From: Streptomyces maremycinicus
GTDB lineage: Bacteria; Actinomycetota; Actinomycetes; Streptomycetales; Streptomycetaceae
Length of the DNA: 64,000 nt
Reading direction: 5' to 3'
Assembly: GCF_001184025.1 (NCBI RefSeq)
Contig: NZ_BBYG01000020.1
Location: 248,001-312,000, forward strand
In this document: one piece after another, positions 42,318 through 51,676 of the stretch
How the letters are laid out: the number at the start of each line of letters is the position of its first letter
Numbering within the stretch: position 1 is the first letter of the stretch
The notes under the pieces: model-generated
Seen by the model: the letters and a program-made list of their open reading frames with translations, nothing else
Told to the model about the DNA's origin: nothing
Database searches by the model: none
Translations under genes and position numbers: made by a program

Positions 42318-42777
42318 GGCCCTCGCGCCCCGTGAGCCCCCCGAACCCCCGCACGTACCGGCGCTGCCAGGGCGTCTCCACCGCGCGCCGGTCGTAGTGG
42401 CGGCGGACGAAGGCCACCGCCTCGTCCGCCGGCACGCCGTCCAGGACCGCCAGGCACGCCAGGGCCGTGCCGGTGCGGCCGCGGCCGCCGAGGCAGGCCA
42501 GCTCCACGCGTTCGCCGGCCGCCCGGTGCCACACCTCGGTGAGGACCGCACGGGCCTCCTCGCGGTCGCCGGGGAGGCGGAAGTCGGGCCAGCGGAGCCA
42601 GCGGGACTCCCAGGGCGGCAGCGGGGGCCGCGCGCCGAGGAGGTAGACGCCGTACGCGGGCGCGGGGGCCCCGGGGTCGAGAGGGCGGCGCAGGCCACGG
42701 CCGCGCACCAGGCGGCCGGACGGCAACGCGAGCACTCCGGGGTCACCCTCACACCAGGCCCACGCGTCGCCGCTCAT
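42307..42777 (-). CDS. Tyrosine/dual-specificity-phosphatase-like protein
   Basis: A 156-residue protein whose catalytic loop is ACLGGRGRTG near residue 96. This keeps the Cys-X5-Arg signature of cysteine phosphatases but lacks the usual His before Cys. The preceding WPDFRLPGDREEA contains the likely general-acid Asp region. Members of this family in Actinobacteria are usually unstudied. ATG at 42777 (or the GTG at 42780) lacks a good ribosome site. It overlaps the acetyltransferase gene by 11 bases tail to tail. Confidence 0.75.
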   Translation of the reverse strand: MSGDAWAWCEGDPGVLALPSGRLVRGRGLRRPLDPGAPAPAYGVYLLGARPPLPPWESRWLRWPDFRLPGDREEARAVLTEVWHRAAGERVELACLGGRGRTGTALACLAVLDGVPADEAVAFVRRHYDRRAVETPWQRRYVRGFGGLTGREGLRG

Positions 42778-42857
42778 CACCCCATTTCAACGCGGTCACG
42801 GGAAACGGGCAACCGATTCGGCGCGACCGGTGGTCTGGAGGGCGAGGAGGGTGCTTG

Positions 42858-43534
<677 letters not shown>

Positions 43535-43538
<4 letters not shown>

Positions 43539-44488
43539 ACGGCTCGGGGAAGCAGGCGGACCGGGGGGATTCCGGGTTCGAGGAGCGGATGCGTGAGCTG
43601 CTCGCCGAGGACGCGTACACCGTCCAGCCCTCGTCGGTGCCGTATCCGGCGATCAGGCGGCGTGGACTGGCCGAGCGGCGGCGGCGCGTGGCCCTGACCG
43701 GGGCGGCGCTGATGACGCTGGCCGCGGTGCCGGTGGGGGCGTACGCCGTGGCCGGCGGGAACGGGGGGCGGGGCGCCGACACGGCGGCGCCGAAGCCGTC
43801 GGCCAGCGCCCCGCACAGCCCGGCCGGCAGCCCGCGGGCGACCCCGGGCGGCACGGCGGCGGGGCCCGCGCGGCCCGCGACCGAAGGGCAACTGCTCGAC
43901 GGGATCACCTTCGCGCAGGCGGCGGACGGGCTGAAGAAGTGCCTGGCGACCGAGAGCGGGCCGGCCGGGAGCGCGGCGGATCTGGGCAAGGCCGAGGACT
44001 ACCGGATCATCCTGGCGGCGAAGCGCACGGGCGACTCCAACGCCCCCGGCGAGGGCTTCCACGTCGTCGGGGTGAAGGAGCGGCCGGCGGGCTTCCGGGT
44101 GGTGTGCGACGTCGTCCCCCTCGAAGGCGGCGGGGGTTACGGCATCAGCGTCAGTTCGAACGAGGCGAACGGGCCGGACGTGGGTCCGGTCGTGCCCGAC
44201 GTCAACGGCGGCGACCTGTACCAGCAGTCGTTCATGGACAAGGGCCACTGGAAGCTGCCGTTCCGGTGGGGGGTCATCGGTACCGTCGAGGCGTCGGTGG
44301 CCAAGGTGACCGTCTCCTACGGCGACGGCGGCCCGGTGACCGCGGCCCTGGACCACGGCTGGTTCGCCGCCGCCGGCATCCTGGACCAGCAGGTCACCCT
44401 CGCCCCGCACATCAAGGGCTACGACGGCTCCGGCAAGCTGGTCTACGACTCCGACGAGGACGGGACGTACGCGCGCACGCTGCCGTAG
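43535..44488 (+). CDS. Membrane-anchored protein coupled to the sigma factor (possible anti-sigma)
   Basis: A 317-residue protein. GTG at 43535 overlaps the sigma-factor stop, with GGGAGG upstream. A cytoplasmic stretch of about 55 residues (FEERMRELLAEDAYTV, then PYPAIRRRGLAERRRR) precedes one membrane helix near 57-77. A Pro/Ser/Gly-rich linker and an extracytoplasmic domain of about 200 residues with two or more cysteines follow. This architecture fits a membrane anti-sigma factor or sensor for the adjacent ECF sigma, although no zinc-binding anti-sigma motif is present. Function is inferred from coupling. Confidence 0.75.
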
Positions 44489-44498
44489 CCCGAGCCGG

Positions 44499-45173
44499 TC
44501 AGAGAGTCCCGGTCCCCGGGGTCACCAGCCCCGACTCGTAGGCCACGATGACCAGTTGGGCCCGGTCCCGGGCGCCCAGCTTGCCCATGATCCGGCTGAC
44601 GTGGGTCTTCGCGGTGAGCGGGCTGAGGCCCAGCTCCTCGGCGACCCCGGTGTTGGTCAGGCCCCGTGCGACCAGGGCCAGCACCTCGCACTCCCGTTCG
44701 GAGAGGCACTCCGGGCCGCCCGTCGTGGGCGGCCCGGAGGGGCCGCGCAGGAACTGGGCGATCAGCCGGGCGGTGGGCCCCGGCGACAGCAGCGCCTCGC
44801 CGGCGGCGACCGTGCGGATGCCGTCGAGGAGGTCGGCGGGCCGGGTGTCCTTCACCAGGAAGCCGGCCGCTCCCGCGCGCAGCGCCTCGACGATGTTCTC
44901 GTCGGTGTCGTACGTGGTCAGGACGAGGACGCGGACCCCGGACAGGCCCTCTTCGGCGGCGATCCGCCGGGTCGCCTCGACGCCGTCGAGGTCGGGCATG
45001 CGGATGTCCATCAGCACCAGGTCGGGGCGTTCACGGCGGGCCAGCGCCACCGCCTCCCGGCCGGTACCGGCCTGACCGACCACCCGCATGTCCGGCGCCG
45101 ACTCGACGAGCATCGCGAACGCCTCCCGTACGAGGGTCTGGTCGTCGGCGAGCAGCACTCCGATCGGTTTCAC
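44499..45173 (-). CDS. LuxR/NarL-type response regulator
   Basis: A 224-residue DNA-binding response regulator. The receiver domain has DDQ at 10-12, the phospho-accepting Asp in VLMDIRMPDLDG near 56, Thr in VLTTYDTDE and Lys in FLVKDTRP. The C-terminal LuxR helix-turn-helix is LSERECEVLALVARGLTNTGVAEELGLSPLTAKTHVSRIMGKL. GTG at 45173 overlaps the stop of the histidine kinase gene, so the pair is translationally coupled. The likely target is the MMPL exporter upstream. Confidence 0.95.
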   Translation of the reverse strand: MKPIGVLLADDQTLVREAFAMLVESAPDMRVVGQAGTGREAVALARRERPDLVLMDIRMPDLDGVEATRRIAAEEGLSGVRVLVLTTYDTDENIVEALRAGAAGFLVKDTRPADLLDGIRTVAAGEALLSPGPTARLIAQFLRGPSGPPTTGGPECLSERECEVLALVARGLTNTGVAEELGLSPLTAKTHVSRIMGKLGARDRAQLVIVAYESGLVTPGTGTL

Positions 45174-46372
45174 CGGTCCCTCCCGTGCGGCAGTACGGCG
45201 CTCACCTCGAAGCCCTTCCCGTCGTCGCGGGGTCCGGCCTCCAGCGAGCCGCCGACGCTGCGCGCCCGCTCCCGCATGCCGACGATCCCGAAGCCGGGCG
45301 CACCGGCGCCGCCCGCCGCGCCACCGTCTCCCCGCGGGTCCGGGCCCGTTCCCTCGTCCGTGATCCTGAGCCGCAGGGCGTCCTGCTCCTCGTACACCCG
45401 GACCCGGACCCCGACCCCCGTCGTCGGGGCGTCGGGCCCGCCGCCCCCGCCGCCGTGCCGCACCGCGTTCGTGAGCGCCTCCTGGACGATCCGGTAGGCG
45501 GCCGCCCCGACCGCGGGCGGCACCTCCCCGGACCGCACCGTCAGTTCGACCCGCGCACCGGCCGCACGGGCCGTCTCCGCGAGGTCGGGCAGCCCGTGCA
45601 GGCCGGGGAGCGACCCCCGGGCGTCCGGTGTGCCGAGGTCGCGCAGCACCTCCAGCGTCGTACGGAGTTCGCCGCGCGCGCTGCGGCAGGTCCCGGCGAT
45701 GTCGTCGAGGGCCCTGGCGACGGCCGCGCGGTCCAGGCGGTCGGGGTCGGCGGCCAGGACGTGCGCGGCGACGGAGGTCTGCACGCCGATCAGGGTGATG
45801 GTGTGCGCGAGAAGGTCGTGCAGGTCACGGGCGATACGCAGGCGTTCCTCGGCGACCCGGCGGCGGGCCTCCTCCTCCCGGGTGCGCTCCGCGCGCTCGG
45901 CGCGTTCCAGGGCGGCGGCGACGTTCTCGCGGTGGATACGGAGGTAGCCGCCGAACAGCAGGACGGCGACGATCCAGCCGGTGGTGCGCAGGATGTCCGC
46001 GAGCTCGTCCGGGTTGGTCAGGGCGTTGAGCGTGAGGGTGGAGCCGACGACGGTGACACCGACGATCAGGGTGCGGCGGGCGCTGCCGGTCACCGCGGCG
46101 CTGAAGAGGGCGAGCATGCTGGCCGGTACCGGGGCGCTGTGCATGAAGTCGAGCGCGTGGTACGGGACGACGCACAGCACCACCGCGAACAGCACGGCCA
46201 GCGGGTACCGGCGCCACCACAGCAGCGGGACCTGCGCGGCCAGCAGCAGCGTCCAGCCGACGGCGTCCAGCGGCCGTCCGTCCTCGAGGAACAGCCCGAG
46301 CGCGACGGCCGCGGCGGCACAGCCGACGGCCGGACCCACGTCGGCCCGCAGATCCGCCCTGAAGCACGGCAT
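45170..46372 (-). CDS. DesK/NarX-type sensor histidine kinase
   Basis: A 400-residue membrane kinase. ATG at 46372 has GGGGGAAG just upstream. Four or five membrane helices fill residues about 10-150, followed by a charged coiled-coil (AALERAERAERTREEEARRR). The HisKA_3 domain has RIARDLHDLLAHTITLIGVQ with the phospho-accepting His. The ATPase domain contains EALTNAVRHGGGG (N box) and GFGIVGMRERARSVGG (G2 box). There is no separate input domain, so signals are probably sensed in or at the membrane, as in DesK. It overlaps the response regulator and lies after the MMPL gene, separated by a terminator. Confidence 0.95.
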   Translation of the reverse strand: MPCFRADLRADVGPAVGCAAAAVALGLFLEDGRPLDAVGWTLLLAAQVPLLWWRRYPLAVLFAVVLCVVPYHALDFMHSAPVPASMLALFSAAVTGSARRTLIVGVTVVGSTLTLNALTNPDELADILRTTGWIVAVLLFGGYLRIHRENVAAALERAERAERTREEEARRRVAEERLRIARDLHDLLAHTITLIGVQTSVAAHVLAADPDRLDRAAVARALDDIAGTCRSARGELRTTLEVLRDLGTPDARGSLPGLHGLPDLAETARAAGARVELTVRSGEVPPAVGAAAYRIVQEALTNAVRHGGGGGGPDAPTTGVGVRVRVYEEQDALRLRITDEGTGPDPRGDGGAAGGAGAPGFGIVGMRERARSVGGSLEAGPRDDGKGFEVSAVLPHGRDR

Positions 46373-46406
46373 GCTTCCCCCTCCCCCTTGGTCCCATCCT
46401 CTCCCG

Positions 46407-46439
46407 CCGGGCGCCCCGCCGACAGGGCGGGGCGCCCGG
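46407..46439. terminator. Terminator after the MMPL gene
   Basis: A perfect 14-bp inverted repeat (46407-46420 with 46426-46439, loop GACAG) lies five bases after the MMPL stop and 34 bases before the kinase start. It suggests the kinase-regulator pair has its own promoter or depends on partial readthrough. Confidence 0.85.
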
Positions 46440-46443
46440 TCGC

Positions 46444-48531
46444 TCACACCAGCTGCCGCTCGGGATCGGCGGCTTCGGGTTCCGGGGCCCGTGACAGCCG
46501 CCCCGGCCACCACACCTTGCGTCCCAGCGCCACGCTCGCGCTGGTCACCAGGTAGGTGCGGACGAGGAAGGTGTCCAGCAGCACCCCCACCGCGATCACG
46601 AAGCCCAGCTCGACGAGTTGGACGAGCCCCATGTTCGTCAGCACGGCGAAGGTCGCGGCGAGGACGAGGCCGGCGGAGGCGATGACCCCGCCGGTCGTGC
46701 GCAGCGCGGTCAGCGCGGCGGTGACGGGATCGGTGCCGCGCATCGACTCCTCCCGCATCCGGTGCATGAGGAAGATGCCGTAGTCGACACCGAGGGCGAC
46801 CAGGAACACGAAGGAGAGCAGCCCCAGCCCCGGATCCGTGCCCTCGAAGCCGAACACCGGCCCGAAGACCAGCCCGCCCAGGCCGAGCGCCGCGCCCCAC
46901 ACCGCGACCACGGCGGCGACGAGCATCAGCGGCGCCACCAGCGACCGCAGCAGCGCGATCAGGATGAGCAGGACGGAGACGAGGACGAGCGGCACGACGA
47001 TCAGCCGGTCGCGGGCGTTGGTGTCCACCAGGTCGATCTGCTGGGCGCTCGGCCCGCCGACGTAGGAGCCGGGCAGCCGGTCCCGCAGCGCCTCGATGGT
47101 CGCCGTCTCGGCGGCGGACTGCGGTGGCGCGGCGGCGGTCACCGCGATCTCCGTCCAGCCCCCTCCGGTCCGGCCCCGGCGGGCGTCGGCGACGCCGTCC
47201 GTGTCGCGGATCGCGGCGAGGGTGGCGTCGGCCCGGCCGGCCGGGGTGAGCACGTCGACGGGCTGGGCGGACTGCTCGGGGAAGGCCTCGGCCAGGGTCG
47301 CCATGGCGACGACCGACTCGGGCCGGTCGACGAAGGAGTCCTGCTGCTTGACCGCGCCGGGCAGGTTCAGCGCGCCCAGCGCCAGGGCGCCGAGCAGGAC
47401 GGCGCCGGCGGCCAGGACGGTCCGCGGGCGCCGCCCGGCCGAGGTGCCCATCGCGGCGAACAGCGAGCGGCGGGCCTTGGGCGTGCTGCCGTAGGCGGGC
47501 ACCAGCGGCCAGAACACCCGGCGGCCCAGCAGGACGAGGAGCGCGGGCAGCAGCGTCAGCATCGTGACCAGCGCGCACAGCACACCCACCGTGCCCAGCG
47601 GTCCCATCCCCCGGTTGGAGTTGAGGTCGGCGGCGAGCAGGCACAGCAGCCCGGCGGCGACGGTCCCGGAGGAGGCCAGCACGGCGGGACCGCAGCCGCG
47701 CAGCGCGGCCAGCATCGCGTCGTACGGCCGCTCCACGCGCCGCAGTTCCTCCCGGTAGCGGGAGACGAGCAGCAGTGCGTAGTCCGTCCCCGCGCCGAAG
47801 ACGAGGATGGTCATGATGCCCGAGCTCTGTCCCGACACCGTGGTGCCGAAGCCCTGGTTGAGGCCGTAGGCGACCCCCATGGACAGGTAGTCGGCGATCC
47901 CGGCCACGGCGAGCGGCACCAGCCACAGCACCGGGCTGCGGTAGATGAGGATCAGCAGGACGGCGACGACACCGACGGTCGTGTACAGCAGCGGTCCGCC
48001 GAGCGAGTCGTAGACCTTGGCCGCGTCGGTGGCCAGCGCCCCCGTACCGCCCACCTCGACGGTCAGCCCGCCCTGGCTGTGGGCGACGGCCCGTACGTCC
48101 TCGACGAAGGCGTCGCGCTTCTCCTCGTCGGTGCCGGGCTCGTTGGTGGCGACCGGGTACATGAGCGTGGTGCCGTCGGCGGACGGGACGCCTCGCGGGG
48201 TACCGGTCAGCGCGTGGTCCCCGGCGACCCGGGCGACCTGCTGCCGTGCCGTCGTCCGGTCGGCGGCGGTCAGGCCGCCGTCGCGGTGGTAGACCAGCAC
48301 CAGTTCGGTGCTCTCACCGCCGGGCAGTTGCTCCTGGAGCCTGGCGACCTTGGTCGAGTCGGCGCTCGCCGGCAGGTAGTCGGTGATCCGGTCGTGCTGT
48401 ACGTCGGCGAGCTTGGCGGCGAACGGCGAGGCGAGCGCGAGCACGCCCACCCACAGCGCGAGCACCACCCAGGGGATGGCGCTGCGCCTGCCCTTCGCCT
48501 TCCCGGCTCCCATGAAATCTCCGGCCCCCAT
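46444..48531 (-). CDS. MMPL family (RND-type) transporter
   Basis: A 695-residue membrane protein with the MMPL architecture: a first helix, an extracytoplasmic loop of about 120 residues, five helices, a second loop and five helices. Family motifs include SGIMTILVFGAGTDYALLLVSRYREEL near 240 and FLVALGVDYGIFLMHRMREES near 580, each with the proton-relay Asp-Tyr pair. Relatives export lipids, siderophores or drugs by proton motive force. ATG at 48531 follows GGAGGG; a start at 48513 is also possible. A two-component system is encoded just downstream, a common arrangement for MMPL genes in Streptomyces. Confidence 0.92.
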   Translation of the reverse strand: MGAGDFMGAGKAKGRRSAIPWVVLALWVGVLALASPFAAKLADVQHDRITDYLPASADSTKVARLQEQLPGGESTELVLVYHRDGGLTAADRTTARQQVARVAGDHALTGTPRGVPSADGTTLMYPVATNEPGTDEEKRDAFVEDVRAVAHSQGGLTVEVGGTGALATDAAKVYDSLGGPLLYTTVGVVAVLLILIYRSPVLWLVPLAVAGIADYLSMGVAYGLNQGFGTTVSGQSSGIMTILVFGAGTDYALLLVSRYREELRRVERPYDAMLAALRGCGPAVLASSGTVAAGLLCLLAADLNSNRGMGPLGTVGVLCALVTMLTLLPALLVLLGRRVFWPLVPAYGSTPKARRSLFAAMGTSAGRRPRTVLAAGAVLLGALALGALNLPGAVKQQDSFVDRPESVVAMATLAEAFPEQSAQPVDVLTPAGRADATLAAIRDTDGVADARRGRTGGGWTEIAVTAAAPPQSAAETATIEALRDRLPGSYVGGPSAQQIDLVDTNARDRLIVVPLVLVSVLLILIALLRSLVAPLMLVAAVVAVWGAALGLGGLVFGPVFGFEGTDPGLGLLSFVFLVALGVDYGIFLMHRMREESMRGTDPVTAALTALRTTGGVIASAGLVLAATFAVLTNMGLVQLVELGFVIAVGVLLDTFLVRTYLVTSASVALGRKVWWPGRLSRAPEPEAADPERQLV

Positions 48532-48657
48532 GAAACGGGCCCTCCCTCCGGATCGGCTGTCTGGTTGCGCTCTCCAGACTTCCGGCGGGCGAGGGGCGGA
48601 GCGTCGCGCGTGAGGGCGAGTTCGGGCGTACTGCCGGGGGTGACCGGACGGGGGGAC

Positions 48658-48673
48658 TACTCCCCCGGGAGTA
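48658..48673. terminator. Short palindrome after the TerB-like gene
   Basis: TACTCCC (48658-48664) and GGGAGTA (48667-48673) are perfectly inverted and lie 34 bases past the TerB-like stop. The loop would need stem bases to open. It is a possible terminator or an operator near the MMPL promoter. Confidence 0.45.
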
Positions 48674-48706
48674 CCCGGGGAGCGCCCGGGGCGGGTCGGG
48701 TGAGGG

Positions 48707-49402
48707 TCAGGACGGGGTCCGGGCCGCCACCAGCAGGCGGGTCACGTCGTCCGCGCAGATCGTCAGGGCGGCGCCCACCGTGGTGAGGACCTCCCGCTCG
48801 GCCGGGGTGTACGGGCCGTCCGCGAGGGCGATGCGGGCGCCCTGGAGCAGGATCGATTCGCGGCCGATCGCGGCGAGGTGCGGGGCGAGCGGGTCGAGGG
48901 CCTCGTGGAGCTCTATGGCGAGGCCCGGGCCGTACGGTTCGCCGTGGTTCTGGGTGGTGTCGGAGGCCAGCGCGGCGACGAGCGCGGCGAGCTGTTCCTC
49001 CGTGCAGTCGGTGAAGCCGGCCGCGCGCACGGCGCCCGCCGCCGTCTCCAGGGACGTACGGGCGCAGGTGCCGCCCGCGGACAGGACCGCGAGGGCGACC
49101 GTGTGGACGGCGTCGCGGAGCATCGCCGAGAAGCGGATGGTGGTGGGGTGGTCGAGGACGTCGGTGCCGAAGTGGCGGCGGCAGGCCGCGCACTCGACGA
49201 CCGGGCCGGTCTCGCCGCGCGGCACGACCGGCATGCCGAGGAGGGTGAAGCGGCGCCGGCCGGTCAGCCGCTGGTAGTTGCGGTCGCCTCCGCAGCCCGG
49301 GCAGAAGAACTCGCCGTCGCCCGCGGGCGTCCACGCGGTGCGGGTGCCCAGGATGCGGGCAAGCCCGGTGACACGGCCGTCTCGTCCCCGTCCTGGCAGC
49401 AC
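48707..49402 (-). CDS. TerB-family protein with zinc ribbon
   Basis: A 231-residue soluble protein. GTG at 49402 is chosen since GGAGGT lies six bases upstream. The N-terminal part has a four-cysteine zinc ribbon: CPGC near residue 33 and CAAC near 70. The C-terminal helical TerB domain has ESILLQGARIALADGPYTPAEREVLTTVGAAL with the acidic/helical pattern of tellurite-resistance TerB proteins. In Streptomyces such single proteins are of unknown function and are not proof of tellurite resistance. It stands alone. Confidence 0.85.
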   Translation of the reverse strand: MLPGRGRDGRVTGLARILGTRTAWTPAGDGEFFCPGCGGDRNYQRLTGRRRFTLLGMPVVPRGETGPVVECAACRRHFGTDVLDHPTTIRFSAMLRDAVHTVALAVLSAGGTCARTSLETAAGAVRAAGFTDCTEEQLAALVAALASDTTQNHGEPYGPGLAIELHEALDPLAPHLAAIGRESILLQGARIALADGPYTPAEREVLTTVGAALTICADDVTRLLVAARTPS

Positions 49403-49532
49403 GTCGCACCTCCGTAACCCCGCGGCAACATCGCCGCACGCCTCCGTGATGTTAGCCACATCCATGAGGTGTAGTCAGCACCCAGGACGAGACCTTCCCG
49501 TGACCTCCACAGCGCGATGGCCGATATACGAC

Positions 49533-49568
49533 GGGGCCCTGACCGCCGTATACAGCGGTCAGGGCCCC
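49533..49568. terminator. leuA terminator
   Basis: A perfect 14-bp inverted repeat (49533-49546 with 49555-49568, 8-base loop) lies 21 bases downstream of the leuA stop on the minus strand. Confidence 0.9.
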
Positions 49569-49588
49569 GAAAGTCCCGGTCAGGCCGG

Positions 49589-51310
49589 TCAGCGGGTCGC
49601 GCGGTTGACGGCGGAGACGACCGCCTTCAGCGACGCACGCGTCGTGTTCGCGTCGATGCCGATCCCCCACAGGACCTTGTCGTCGATCGCGCATTCGATG
49701 TAGGAGGCGGCCTGCGCGGAGGCGCCCTCGCTCATCGTGTGCTCCTGGTAGTCGAGCAGGCGTACGTCGATGCCGACGGACTCCAGGGCGTTGAAGAAGG
49801 CCGAGATCGGGCCGTTGCCGGAGCCGGTCAGGACGGTGTCCTCGCCGTCGACCGTGGCCTCGACGGTCAGCGTGTCGACGCCGTCGGTGTCGGTCGTCGA
49901 CTGGCCGTTGCGGACCTGGATGCGGCCCCAGGGGTTCTCCGGGTTCGGCAGGTACTCGTCCTGGAAGACCGACCAGATGTCGCCGCCGGTGACCTCGCCG
50001 CCCTCGGCGTCCGTCTTCGCCTGGATGAGCTTGGAGAACTCGATCTGCATCCGGCGGGGCAGGTCCAGCTTGTGGTCGTTCTTCAGGACGTACGCGATAC
50101 CGCCCTTGCCGGACTGCGAGTTGACCCGGATGACGGCCTCGTAGGAGCGGCCGACGTCCTTCGGGTCGATCGGCAGGTACGGCACCGCCCACTCGATGTC
50201 GTCGACGGTGACGCCCTTGGCGGCCGCGTCGGCCTCCATCGCGTCGAAGCCCTTCTTGATGGCGTCCTGGTGGGAGCCGGAGAAGGACGTGTAGACCAGG
50301 TCGCCCACGTACGGGTGGCGCGGGTGGACCTCCATCTGGTTGCAGTACTCCCACGTACGACGGATCTCGTCGATGTCGGAGAAGTCGATCTGCGGGTCGA
50401 CGCCCTGGGAGAACAGGTTCATGCCCAGGGTGACCAGGTCGACGTTGCCGGTGCGCTCGCCCTGCCCGAACAGGCAGCCCTCCACGCGGTCGGCGCCGGC
50501 CATCAGCGCCAGCTCGGCGGCGGCGACGGCGGTGCCGCGGTCGTTGTGCGGGTGGACGGAGACGCAGACGTACTCGCGGCGGGAGAGGTTGCGGCTCATC
50601 CACTCGAAGCGGTCGGCGTGGGTGGACGGCGTGGAGCGCTCGACGGTGGCCGGCAGGTTCAGGATGATCTCGCGGCCCGGGCCGGGCTGCCAGACGTCCA
50701 TGACCGCCTCGCAGACCTCCAGGGCGAAGTCCAGCTCGGTGTCGGTGAAGATCTCGGGGCTGTACTGGTAGCCGAACTCCGTCTCGGGGCCCAGCAGCTT
50801 CTCCGCGTACTCGACGACCAGGCGGGTGCCGTCGACGGCGATCTGCTTGATGTCGTCCTTGGAGCCGCGGAAGACGACGCGACGGAACACCGGGGCCGTG
50901 GCGTTGTACAGGTGGACGGTCGCCCGCTTGGCGCCCTTCAGGGACTCCACGGTCCGCTCGATCAGGTCCTCGCGGGCCTGGGTCAGTACGGAGATCGTGA
51001 CGTCGTCCGGGATCGCGCCCTCTTCCTCGATGATCGAGCGCACGAAGTCGAAGTCGGTCTGGCCGGAGGCCGGGAAGCCGACCTCGATCTCCTTGTAGCC
51101 CATCTTGACCAGCTGGTCGAACATCCGGCGCTTGCGCTCGGGCGACATGGGGTCGATCAGGGCCTGGTTGCCGTCACGCAGGTCGGTGGAGAGCCAGCGG
51201 GGGGCGACGGTGATCCGGTTGCCGGGCCAGGTGCGGTCGGGGATGTCGACCTGGTCGTACTGTCCGTACTTGTGGATCGGCATGTGGCTGGGCTGCTGGC
51301 GGTTCGCCAT
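49589..51310 (-). CDS. leuA: 2-isopropylmalate synthase
   Basis: This enzyme condenses acetyl-CoA with 2-ketoisovalerate, the committed step of leucine synthesis. ATG at 51310 gives 573 residues, the usual long actinobacterial form. The HMGL-like TIM barrel carries LSTDLRDGNQALIDPMS near residue 40 (metal-binding Asp), and the HPHNDRG block near 250 with catalytic His residues. The C-terminal regulatory domain (about 440-573) binds leucine for feedback inhibition; it contains DTLTVEATVDGEDTVLTGSGNGPISAFFNAL. Expression is probably controlled by a leader peptide with four leucine codons upstream. A strong terminator follows, so it is a single-gene unit. Confidence 0.97.
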   Translation of the reverse strand: MANRQQPSHMPIHKYGQYDQVDIPDRTWPGNRITVAPRWLSTDLRDGNQALIDPMSPERKRRMFDQLVKMGYKEIEVGFPASGQTDFDFVRSIIEEEGAIPDDVTISVLTQAREDLIERTVESLKGAKRATVHLYNATAPVFRRVVFRGSKDDIKQIAVDGTRLVVEYAEKLLGPETEFGYQYSPEIFTDTELDFALEVCEAVMDVWQPGPGREIILNLPATVERSTPSTHADRFEWMSRNLSRREYVCVSVHPHNDRGTAVAAAELALMAGADRVEGCLFGQGERTGNVDLVTLGMNLFSQGVDPQIDFSDIDEIRRTWEYCNQMEVHPRHPYVGDLVYTSFSGSHQDAIKKGFDAMEADAAAKGVTVDDIEWAVPYLPIDPKDVGRSYEAVIRVNSQSGKGGIAYVLKNDHKLDLPRRMQIEFSKLIQAKTDAEGGEVTGGDIWSVFQDEYLPNPENPWGRIQVRNGQSTTDTDGVDTLTVEATVDGEDTVLTGSGNGPISAFFNALESVGIDVRLLDYQEHTMSEGASAQAASYIECAIDDKVLWGIGIDANTTRASLKAVVSAVNRATR

Positions 51311-51404
51311 GATGCGGTGGCTCCTCAGGAGGACCGGAGTGTGTCCGGACGGAAGGACGGCCGACGCGCAACACCAAGCACCGCGGGGAGGGAGTCGGCC
51401 TCGA
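51311..51404 (-). promoter_or_regulatory. leuA leader, candidate attenuator structures
   Basis: Between the leader peptide stop and leuA the RNA can form GGCCGAC/GTCGGCC (a 7-bp pair spanning about 35 bases) and a small CCGGA-CACAC-TCCGG hairpin close to the leuA ribosome site. Alternative pairing that depends on ribosome stalling at the leucine codons is plausible but cannot be folded reliably by eye. Confidence 0.5.
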
Positions 51405-51452
51405 CTACAGGCCCTCGCCGCGGCAGCTAAGGAGAAGCAGCCCGAAACGCAT
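51405..51452 (-). CDS. leuL: leuA leader peptide
   Basis: A 15-residue ORF reads MRFGLLLLSCRGEGL and carries four consecutive leucine codons (CTG, CTT, CTC, CTT) plus a last one before the stop. GGAG lies a few bases upstream of its ATG. It sits 94 bases before leuA on the same strand. Ribosome stalling at the leucine run when leucyl-tRNA is scarce would favour leuA expression, as in other leader-peptide attenuators. Leader-dependent control of leuA has been proposed for S. coelicolor. Confidence 0.85.
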   Translation of the reverse strand: MRFGLLLLSCRGEGL

Positions 51453-51462
51453 AGTGCTCCGC

Positions 51463-51468
51463 AGCCTA
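51463..51468 (-). promoter_or_regulatory. Candidate -10 element of leuA
   Basis: TAGGCT on the minus strand matches the common streptomycete -10 pattern TAgr-T and lies ten bases upstream of the leader peptide ATG, so the leader ORF would begin only a few bases into the transcript. Confidence 0.6.
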
Positions 51469-51676
51469 GCGGAGCCGCTTCCGTCGCGCGGGTTCGTTCC
51501 AGTATGCGGGACCGTCGGGAGGAACCGTAGTAAAAGGGACGGAACGTGTGCCACGCCACTTCCCGCCCCCACGCCATACCACCCGCCGCCGCAGATCAGG
51601 CCCCTATGTCACCGTATTTCACCAATCATGGTTGCCGGTGGTGACAGCGTCATGACGCAGTGCAAAGGTGCCGGGC

